A stretch of DNA of 64,000 bases from positions 4,898,001 through 4,962,000 of the forward strand of contig NZ_PHUE01000001.1 of assembly GCF_002813295.1 (NCBI RefSeq), read 5' to 3'. A program made the translations under genes and the position numbers. Below are positions 28,701 through 40,700 of this stretch, piece after piece. The stretch is from Flavobacterium sp. 5 (lineage in GTDB: Bacteria > Bacteroidota > Bacteroidia > Flavobacteriales > Flavobacteriaceae). The notes under the pieces were generated by a model. The model ran no database searches. It was not told the DNA's origin and saw only the letters and a list, made by a program, of their open reading frames with translations. Within the stretch, counting starts at the first letter, position 1; each line of letters starts with the position of its first letter.

Positions 28701-31700
28701 TGAACACCAGTTGCATCTTGAGGACCATTATTCGTTGCTAAAACTTGAAATGATATTGATGCTCCAACTAATGGACTTGTATTATTTCTAACAACACTTT
28801 TAGCCAATGATAAATCAGCTTCTAGTTTAACTGGAGTAACCACTACACTAGCGTAATCATCTTCAGTCGCAATTCCATTGTTTGGAGTAGAATCCAAATC
28901 AGGTAAACTACTAGCAAATATTTCAGCGACATTGGTGTAATTTCCAATAGCGTTTACTTTAGCATTTACCGTTAAGGTTTCTGACGCTCCATTGGCAAAA
29001 TTATTAATATTCCAAATACCTGTCGCTGGATTATAGGTTCCAGCAGTAGTCGTTGAAATCACATAAGTATAACCCGATGGTAATAAATCTTTGACTTGAA
29101 CGCCAGTTGCATTTTGAGGACCATTATTAGTAGCTACAACTTGAAATGAAATTGAAGAACCAACTAATGGACTCGCATTACCTCCAACGATAGTTTTTGT
29201 TAATGATAAATCGGCAACAGCAGTAACTGGAATAACCGTTATACTCGCGTAATCATCTTCTGTAACCACTCCATTGTTTGGTGTAGAATCTGGATCTGCA
29301 ATACTGCTATTTGTTATTTCAACTTTGTTGGTATGATTTCCTGAAGCATTTACCGTGGCATTAACTACCAAGGTTTCTGATGCACCAGTAACTAAAGTTT
29401 CAACTGTCCAAACTCCTGAAGTAGAATTATAAGCTCCAGTAGTAACATTAGACGAAACAAAAATAAATCCACTTGGTAATAAATCGGTTAGTGCAACTCC
29501 AGAAGCAGTTCGAGGACCTGCATTATTCACTATTACATTAAAGGTCACTGGGGATCCAATCAAACGGTTGGTGTTTCCGCCGACAATTGTTTTAGTTAAT
29601 GATAAATCAGCTTCCAATTTAATTGGAGTAACAATCACACTAGCATAATCATCTTCTGTAACATTTCCATTATTTGGAGTAGAATCTAAATCAGGTAAAC
29701 TACTAGCGGTGATTTCTGCAATATTGGTATAAATACCTGTTGCATTTACCGTTGCATTCACAGTCAATGTTTCTGATGTTCCATTAGCTAAATTAGCAAT
29801 ATTCCAAAGACCAGTTGCTGGAGTGTAAATTCCTTTTGTAGCCGTTGAAATAACATAGGTATAACCTGATGGCAATAGATCTTTAACTTGAATGTTTGTT
29901 ACATCTTGAGGACCAGCATTAGATACTATCACTTGGAATGAAATCTGTGTTCCAACTAACGGAGTTGCATTTCCTCCAACTATTGTTTTAGTTAATGATA
30001 AATCGGCAACAGCTGTAACTGGAATAACAGTTATACTGGCATAATCATCCTCAGTAGTACTTCCGTTGTTTACTACAGAATCTGGATCGGTTAAATTACT
30101 AGCAGTGATTTCAGCAACATTGGTATAATTTCCTGTAGCATTTACCGTAGCAGTAACAATCAAAGTTTCTGAAACACCATTCGCTAAAGCACCAACATTC
30201 CATAGTCCAGTAGTTGAATTGTATCCTCCTGCCGTAACATTAGAAGAAACAAAAGTAAATCCATTTGGCAATACATCTTTTACTTGAACACCTGATGTAG
30301 CTTGAGGTCCTGCATTAGTAACCACAACATTAAAGGTAACTTGAGATCCTATTAAGCGATTTACATTTCCTCCAACAATAGTTTTAGTCAATGATAAATC
30401 AGCTTCTAACTTAACTGGAGTCACAATCACACTAGCATAATCATCTTCAGTAGTAATTCCATTGTTTGGTGTACTATCTAAATCTGGTAAACTACTCGCT
30501 GTGATTTCTGCAACATTCATATAAACTCCTGCCGTTTTAATGGTAGCATTAACCATTAAGGTTTCGGATGCGCCATTGGCTAAATTATTAATGTTCCAAA
30601 TTCCTGTAGTTGGATTGTAAGTTCCTGCCGTAGCAGTTGAAATCACATACGTATATCCTGATGGTAGAATATCTTTAACTTGAACTCCTGTCGTATTTTG
30701 AGGTCCATCATTAGTCGCCGTAATTTGGAAAGAAATAGAAGAACCAACTAATGGACTTGCATTACCTCCAACAATTGTTTTTGTCAATGACAAGTCGGCA
30801 ACCGCGGTAACAGGAACAACTATTATCGCTCCGTAATCATCTTCTGTAATTACTCCATTGTTTGGAGTAGAATCTGGATCAGCTATACTACTTGCAGTGA
30901 TTTCTGCTTTATTCGTATGGTTACCTGTAGCAACTACTTTAGCCGTAACTGTTAAGGTTTCAGATGCTCCATTAATCAATGTTCCAATATTCCAAACTCC
31001 GTTAACTTCATTATAAACTCCAGTAGTAAGACTTGAAGAAACAAAAGTAAATCCGCTTGGAAGTAAATCTTTTACTGTAATTCCTGAAGCCGTTTGAGGT
31101 CCTGCATTATTAACCACAATATTAAAGATAACTTCAGATCCTATCAAACGATTGGTGTTTCCTCCAACAATTGTTTTAGTCAATGATAAATCAGCTTCTT
31201 GTTTAATTGGTGTAACTACCACACTAGCATAATCATCTTCGGTAGTAACACCATTGTTTGGTGTACTATCTAAATCTGGTAAACTACTCGCTGTGATTTC
31301 AGCAATATTCGTATAGACTCCTGTAGCTTTTACCGAAGCATTAACCGTTAAAGTTGTTGATGCTCCATTTGCTAAAGAAGGAATACTCCAAATTCCTGTA
31401 GTAGCATTGTAAGTTCCTGTAGAAGGAGCTGAACCAATATAAGTGTAACCTGTAGGAAGCAAGTCTTTAACTTGAACTCCTGTCACATCTTGAGGCCCAT
31501 TATTAGTTGTAATTACTTGGAAAGAAATTGAAGCTCCAACTAATGGACTTGTATTACCACCAATTAATGTTTTAGTTAATGATAAATCGGCTGTTGCCGT
31601 AACTGGAATAACTGTTAGACTAGCAAAATCATCCTCAGTATTTTCTCCATTGTTTACTACAGAATCCGGATCAGATAAACTACTTGCAGTTACCTCAGCT

Positions 31701-34700
31701 GTATTTTTATAAATTCCTGTAGCATTTACAGTAGCAGTAACCGATAACGTTTCAGATGCTCCATTTGCTAAAGCACCAATTGTCCAAACTCCTGTTCCTG
31801 ACACATAAGATCCTGTAGTTGCAACAGAAGAAACATAAGTAAATCCTGTTGGTAATAAATCTAATACTGTGACACCCGAGGTAGCTTGAGTTCCTGCATT
31901 ATTTACTACAACATTAAAAGTAACTTGAGAACCCACTAAGCGATTCAGATTACCTCCAACGATTGTTTTAGTTAGTGATAAATCAGCTTCAATTTTAACT
32001 GGAGTAACAATCACACTCGCATAATCATCTTCAGTAGTAATTCCATTGTTCGGAGTAGAATCTAAATCTGGTAATGAACTTGCAGAAACTTCAGCAACAT
32101 TAGTGTAAACTCCTGTGGGTTTTACAGTAGCGTTAACTGTTAATGTAGCTGACGCTCCATTTGCTAAAGCGTTAATATTCCAAATTCCTGTAGTCGAATT
32201 ATAGGTTCCTACTGAAGGAGCAGAACCTACATAAGAATAGCCTGTAGGCAACAAATCTTTAACTTGAACTCCAGTTGCATTTTGAGGACCATCATTCGTA
32301 GCTATCACTTGAAAAGAAATGGATGAACCAACTAATGGACTTGCATTACCTCCAACGATAGTTTTTGTTAATGATAAATCGGCTGTTGCAGTAACTGGAA
32401 CAACAGTTACACTTCCATAATCATCTTCTGTAATCACTCCATTATTTGGTGTAGAATCTGGATCGGATATACCACTGGCAGTAACCTCCGCTTTATTGGT
32501 ACGAACTCCTGAAGCATTTACCGTAGCAGTAACTGTTAACGTTTCTGATGCACCACTAACTAATGAACCAATAGTCCAAACTCCTGTAGTTGTATTATAC
32601 CCTCCCGTCGTTATACTTGAAGAAACAAGAGTAAACCCGCTTGGTAATAAATCGGTTACTGTAACTCCTGGAGCAGTTTGAGGACCTGCATTATTTACTA
32701 CTACATTAAAGGTAACCTCAGAACCAATCAAGCGATTAACATTACCTCCAACAATTGTTTTAGTTAATGATAAATCAGCTTCTTGTTTGATTGGAGTAAC
32801 CACCACACTTGCATAATCATCTTCAGTAGTGATTCCATTATTTGGTGTACTGTCTAAATCGGGTAAACTACTCGCAGTTATTTCTGCGATATTGGTATAA
32901 TCCCCTGTAGCTTTTACGGTAGCATTTACTGTCAAAGTTTCGGAAACACCATTCGCTAATGCGCCAATATTCCAAATTCCTGTCGTTGGGTTATAAGTTC
33001 CAGCAGTAGCTGTTGAAATCGTATACGTATATCCTGTCGGCAATAAATCTTTGACCTGAACTCCTGTAGTATTTTGAGGTCCGTTATTAGTAGCTACAAT
33101 TTGGAAAGAAATTGATGTTCCAACTAATGGACTTGCATTACCTCCAACTATCGTTTTAGTCAATGATAAATCTGCAGTTGCTACAACTGGAACAACCGTA
33201 ATACTAGCAAAATCATCCTCTGTATTTTCTCCATTATTTACAACAGAATCTGGATCAGATAAACTACTTGCGGTTATCTCAGCAGTATTTTTATAAATTC
33301 CTGAAGCGTTTACAGTAGCTGTAACAATCAAGGTTGCTGATCCTCCATTCGCTAAAGTTCCAACTGACCAAACTCCTGTTCCTGGTACGTAAGCACCTGC
33401 AGTAACAGTCGAAGAAACATACGTAAATCCAGTTGGCAATTGATCTAAAACAGTGACACCCGAAGTAGGTTGAGGCCCTGCATTATTTACTACTACATTA
33501 AATACAACTTGAGAACCTACTAATCGATTTGTATTTCCTCCGACAATTGTTTTAGTTAATGATAAATCAGCTTCTGTTTTAATTGGAGTAACAATCACAC
33601 TTGCATAATCATCTTCTGTAGTAATTCCATTATTTGGTGTAGAATCTAAATCAGGTAAACTACTAGCTGAAACTTCCGCAACATTGGTATAAACTCCTGT
33701 AGCATTTACAGTAACACTTACCGTTAAAGTTGCTGACGCACCATTTGCTAAAGCATTAATATTCCAAATTCCATTGGCTGGATTATAAGTTCCTGCTGAA
33801 GGTATTGAACCAACATAAGTATAGCCGGTTGGCAATACATCTTTAACTTGAACACCAGTTGCATCTTGAGGTCCATCATTGGTGGCTACAATTTGAAATG
33901 AAACCGAATCCCCAACAAGTGGAGTTGTATTACCTCCAACTATTATTTTTGTTAATGATAAATCGGCAATGGCAGTAACTGGTACAACCGTTACACTTCC
34001 ATAATCATCTTCTGTGGTAACTCCATTGTTTGGTGTAGAATCTGGATCCGATAGGCTACTAGCTGATATTTCAGCGGTATTAGTGTGATTTCCTGTAGAT
34101 TTTACGGTTGCATTAACAATCAAAGTTTCTGTTGCACCATTTGCTAATGCACCAATATTCCAAACTCCATTAACTTGATTGTATGCTCCTGTGGTTACAC
34201 TCGAAGAAACAAATGTAAATCCACTTGGTAAAAGATCTTTTACGGTAACTCCTGAAGCGTTTTGAGCACCTGCATTATTAACTACTACATTAAAGGTAAC
34301 TTGTGAACCAACTAAGCGATTTGTATTACCATCAACTATTATTTTAGTTAAAGATAAATCAGCTTGTTGTTTAATTGGTGTAACAATTACGCTAGCATAA
34401 TCATCTTCTGTAGTGATTCCATTATTAGGAGTAGAATCTGGATCTGGTAGACTACTCGCTGATATTTCGGCAATATTCGTATAATTCCCTGTAGCATTAA
34501 CTGTAGCCCCAACTGTCAAAGTTACGGATGTGTTATTAGCTAAATTATTAATATTCCAAATTCCAGTAGTTTCATTATAAGTTCCTACTGTTGGTAGTGA
34601 ACTAACATAAGTAAATCCAGATGGCAATATATCTTTTACTTGAACTCCTGTTACATTTTGTGTACTACTATTATTAGTCGCAACAATTTGAAAGGAAACT

Positions 34701-37700
34701 GATGCACCAACCAATGGACTTGCATTACCACCCACTATTATTTTTGTCAATGATAAATCAGCTACTGCTGTTACAGGAACAATAGTTACACTTGCATAAT
34801 CATCCTCTGTCGTAATTCCGTTATTTACTATCGAATCTGGATCGGTTAAACTACTAGCTGTTACTTCCGCTTTATTGGTATGATTTCCTGTAGCATTTAC
34901 CGTAGCAGTAACGATTAAAGTTGTAGATCCTCCATTCGCTAAGGTTCCAACGTTCCATAATCCTGTAGCAGGGATATAAGATCCTGCTGTAAAAGTCGAA
35001 GAAACATAAGTTAATCCACTTGGTAATAAATCGGTCACAACAGCCCCTGTCGTTGTTTGAGGTCCAGCATTATTCACCACAACATTAAAAGTAACTTGTG
35101 ATCCTATTAAATGATTTGTGTTACCTCCAACTATCGTTTTGGTTAATGATAAATCAGCTTCTTGTTTAATTGGAGTAATTAGTACACTAGCATAATCATC
35201 TTCTGTAGTGATTCCATTATTTGGAGTAGAATCTAAATCAGGTAGACTACTTGCTGTCACTTCTGCAATATTGGTGTAAGTTCCCGTAGCATTTACTGTA
35301 GCATTTACTGTTAAGGTAGCTGATGCTCCATTTGCTAAAGTATTAATATTCCACAATCCAGTCGCTGGATTATAAGTTCCTACAGTTGGAGATGAACCAA
35401 CATAAGTATATCCTGTTGGAAGCAAATCAGTAACCTGAACTCCTGTAGCATTTTGAGGTCCATCATTAGTTGTTATAATTTGAAAAGTAATTGATGCTCC
35501 AACCGCTGGACTTACATTTCCTCCGAAAATCGTTTTTGTTAAAGATAAATCGGCTGTTGCAGTAACAGGAACAACTGTTACAGTGCCATAATCATCCTCA
35601 GTAATAACTGCATTGTTTGGTGTAGAATCAGGATCAGGTAAACTACTAGCCGTTACTTCGGCGACATTAGTATAAATTCCTGTAGCATTTACCGTAGCGG
35701 TAACTGTTAAAGTTTCAGAGGCTCCATTTGCTAAGGCTCCAATAGTCCAAACGCCCGTAGTTTCATTATAAGCTCCAACGCTAATACTCGATGAAACAAA
35801 AGTAAATCCACTTGGTAGTAAATCTTTTACCGTAACACCCGAAGTAGCTTGACTACCCGCATTATTAATTATTACATTAAAGGTAACTTGAGAACCTACT
35901 AAACGATTTACGTTTCCACCAACTATAGTTTTAGTTAATGACAAATCGGCTTCTGTCTTAATTGGAGTAATTATTACACTAGCATAATCATCTTCTGCTA
36001 CTGTAGTGTTTCCATTATTTGGAGTAGAGTCTAAATCAGGTAAACTACTGGCTGTAATTTCAGCAACATTAGTATAAATTCCTGTCGTTTTAACTGTAGC
36101 ATTTATAGTTATAGTTGTAGAAGTTCCATTTGCTAATGGTCCAATATTCCATATTCCTGTGGCTGGATTGTAAGTTCCTGTAGAAGGAGCGGAACCTACA
36201 TAAGTATAACCCGTAGGAAGTAAATCTTTAACTTGAATTCCTGTTGGACTTTGAGGCCCATCATTAGTAACTATAATTTGAAATGTAATTGGTGAACCTA
36301 CAAGAGGACTTGTATTACCTCCAACTACTGTTTTTGTTAATGATAAATCGGCAACTGAAACCACTGGAATAACTGTTATTGTTGCAAAGTCATCTTCTGC
36401 ATTTTCACCATTATTTGGAGTTGAATCTGGATCTGCTAAACTACTAGCTGTAACTTCAGCATTATTCTTATAATCTCCAGTTGCATTTACCGTAGCAGTA
36501 ACTAGCAAAGTTTCTGAGGCTCCATTAACCATTGACCCAACCGTCCAATTTCCTGAAACCTCATCATAAGCTCCTGAAGTTACACTCGAAGAAACAAAAG
36601 TAAATCCTGTTGGCAATAAATCTTTTACTATAACCCCTGAAGTAGTTTGGCTACCAGCATTACTAACAACTACAGTAAAACTAACTTGAGATCCTACTAA
36701 TCGATTCGTGTTACCTCCAACAATTTTTTTAGTCAATGACAAATCTGCTTCTAGTTTAACTGGTGTAGTCAAAACACTAGCATAATCATCTTCTGTAAGA
36801 ACACCATTGTTTGGAGTTGAATCAATATCAGGCTGATCACAGCTAAATACTTCGGCAATATTAAGATAATCTCCTGTTGGATTTACTAATACCGTAAGTG
36901 TCAAAACTTCCTCTACTCCTGCCTCAACCAATCCAACATTCCAAATACCTGTAGTTGGTTCATAAGCTCCTTTTGTAGAGTTGTATATTTGATAACTATA
37001 TCCTGATGGAAGTAAATCTCTAATTTGAACACCTGTAGCATTATCTAAACTGGAGTTTTTTACTCTAACTTCGAATGCAATTGCAGTACCTATTAATGGA
37101 GTCAATTCATTATTAACAACTGTTTTTGTTAATGATAAGTCTACTGCTGTTGGTAAAATTGTTACCGCAACCGATGATTGATCATCTTCAGAGGCAACAT
37201 TATTATTTGGTGTACTATCAATATCAAATTGATCACAAGCAGTAACTTGTGCGGTATTTAAGTAATTCCCAGTATTAGTTACTTTCGCTTTAAAAGTAAG
37301 TTGCGTTGTAGTTCCAAGAGCTACATTTAAACCAACCCAAGTAATAGTGAAATTTCCAGCATTATATATCCCTCCATTAGTAACAGAACCTGCCACTAGT
37401 GTATAACCATTAGGCAAAACATCTTTAACAGATACTCCCGTTGCATTTACAGTTCCTGCTCCAGTATCTTTATTAAGTACATTAATTGTAAAAGTTACTT
37501 CGTCACCTACTTTTACACTTGTTGGTGTAACTGATTTAGTAAGTTCTAAATCGGTTTGAGCTAGTATTGTTATACTTACTTGATCTGTTGCAGCGGTACA
37601 AGGACCATTGGTCACTCTCCATTCTAAAACCGTTGTTCCAACTGCCAATCCTGAAACTGTTGTTGTTGGTGAATTTACATCAGCAAACACAATTGAAGAA

Positions 37701-40700
37701 GGTGGACCAGAAAATTTAACCCATTCACCTTGTCCTACTGTTGGTGTTGTTGCAGCCATTACTACTGGAGAAAATTGTGGCAACGTTTGATCAGGACCCG
37801 CATTTGCATTTACTGGTTGTGCAAATATTTCAATTTGCATTGTATCTGTAGAAGAACAGCCATCATTATTTAAAGTAGTTGCTGTCCAAGTAAATTCATA
37901 AACTCCTGTTGTTAATCCAAAAACAAGTGTTGCGGGATCATTTGGCGAAGCAATGGAAGCAGTGTTTCCTGATGTTTGTGTCCAAGTACCTTTTCCTGAA
38001 GTTACAGCAGTTGCAGCAAGATTTGTTTGCACTACTGAACATAATTTTTGATCAGGACCTGCATTAGCAATACTTGGAGGAGTGGCATTAAAAGTAATCG
38101 AAACTTGATCGCTAGATGGTGCACATAATGATGGACTTGTAAAAGGTCCATTTGTTACTGTCCAAGTCAAAACATAGGTTCCCAATACGGTAACATTTGA
38201 CAAAGTTGTTTTCGGATTATTTGGACTGTCAATAATAGCATTTCCACCTGATGGCTCTGATGAAAAAGTCCATTTTCCTATTCCTACTGCAGGTGCTACT
38301 GCGTTAGTTGTATACGATTGCTGACAAGCAACTGTGTCATCTGGACCAGCATTGGCCTGACTTGGTGCTTGATATACATTAATACGAACTATATCCGACA
38401 AATCAGTACAGGTAGGACTTTTAAACACCCATTTTAATATGTATAAACCTTGTACAGTCAAACCTGTAACCTGTGTGTTTGGTGATGTAGGGAAATTAAT
38501 ATTAGCAACACTACCAGTAGGTTGCAATACCCATTGCCATTCGGATGATGTTCCAGAAGGTGCTGTGTTTCCTGCTAAAGTTACTGTACTATTATCTGCA
38601 TTACATATCGTTTGATCTACTCCTGCATTTGGCGGAAAACTTGCTCCACCATTTACAGTTACACTTACATTATCAGAACTTCCTGTACAATTTCCACCTG
38701 ATGCAAAATTATAGCCACTCGTAGTATAAGTAAATTGATAGGTATTACCAGGAACTACCGTTACGTTGGCTACATAACTATCAGATGGTGTTTGTGTAAT
38801 TACTACGCCTGTTGTACTTCCACCAGTTTGTGTCCAAGTTCCTTTTGAATTTTCTGTTCCTACTAATTGCACACTAGTAACATTACAAAGGACTTGATCT
38901 GGACCAGCTGTAGCCAAAGGTGCTACTTCAATAATTACATCATCAAATGTTACTGGACATAAAAAATTTCCTTTACTACCAACAGTCCATCTAAAAGTAT
39001 ATGTTCCTTGAACGAGATTACTTACTGCTGTTGTTGGACTAGTTGCATCTGCAAGTACAGGAACATTTGGTGCACCCGCTAAAAGTGTCCAGGCACCAAG
39101 TTCAAAAAAAGTATCATAAGAGTTCCCTGCTAATGTTGTCGAATTACTACTACAAATATTTTGATCAGGTCCTGCATTGGCAGCTGTTGGAGGAATTCCA
39201 ATTGTAATTTTCACATCATCAGAACCAGTAGAACAATTTCCTGCTGTAATCGTCCAACGAAAAACGTAAGGTCCTGTATTTTGAAAAGTAAATACCGCTT
39301 TAGGATCAGTTTCATCACTAATTGTATAATTTTCTAAACCTGAAACTCTTGTCCAAATACCAGTTGCTCCACTTGGCAAAGTAGCATCCATTGTTGCTGT
39401 TGTACCACACAAACTTTGATCAGGACCAGCAACAGCAGTGGTTGCATCAGCGGCAACAGTTACAATAACATCATCCGAAGAACTTCCACAAGAACCTACA
39501 TTTGGTACGATTGTCCAACTAAAAGTATAAGTGCCATTCGATGGTATTGTAGCAGTTGTGCTAGAGGCATGAATATCTACAAAACTAACTCCTAAACTTG
39601 GAGTTACTGTCCAAGTACCTTGTTCTAAAATTCCAGCATTATTTCCAACTAAATTTACTGATGTTGTAGCATTTGGATAACAAGCATCTGGGCCAGCATT
39701 AGCAATAGTAGTTCCTAATCCTGCAACCGTAGTTACTGTCATTGTATCGGAAACTGGCGCACTACAACCTCCTGTTCCTGGATGAGTATAACCAATTGTC
39801 CATTGTAGCACATTGGACGATCCGGTAGTTACAAATCCAGAGGCAACAGCGTGCGGATCTCCTGAATCTGAAAAAGTAATCATATCAGGACCTGAAATCT
39901 GAGTCCATAACCCGAATTCACCAGGAGCTGGAATACTTCCGTCAAGAACAACTTGTGAATTTACACAACTATTAACATCTGCTCCTGCATTGGCTGCCGA
40001 AAGTGTTGAACTAGAAACATAAACCGTTACATTATCTATTGATAAAGGACATTTTGTTCCTCCGCCTTTTGTAATATATTGAAATTCATATGTTCCAGAA
40101 ATAAGTCCGGTAGCGGTTGTATTTTGTTCTAACTTATCAACTATAGTAGCTGTATTAGGTCCGCTAATTTGCGTCCAATAATGATTTCCTGCTCCAGCAA
40201 TACCTACACCAGCCAAAGGAGCAATGGTAACACCGCAATCTAAATTAACATCCGATCCTGCATTCGAAGGAGTTGCATTAGCAGAAACAACAATAGCTAA
40301 ATTATCGAATCCGTAATCGCAACCTACTGGCAAATCACCATTCTCAGATCTTACAAATTGTAAAATATAAATCCCTGACTCCATTAAACTTATATCCAAG
40401 TTATTTCCAACTGATTTGGTTACTGTTGGAAAAGGCGCTAAAGGAGAAGTTGCTGGACCACTCAAAATTCTATATTTATTAGCTCCAGATCCTGTTACAG
40501 TAATTGGTATTGAAAAGTCAGTTTGATCACACTCTCCAAAAATATTATCACCATTATTGGCCAAAATAGTTCTATCAGATGCTTTATATTCTACAACATA
40601 ATCTTTATAAGAAGTACATCCCGTTACTGAATTAGTTAATGTATAGCGAAATGTATAAGGATCTCCCGCATCAGAAATACCAGTTACAAGAGTAGTTGAA

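Noticed and set aside
32496..32681. Open frames of 60-69 codons on the plus strand inside the adhesin gene (also 27107-27301, 27543-27752, 37608-37790)
   Set aside because: They are antisense shadows of the repeats and share their periodicity. They have no signal, motif or start context of their own.
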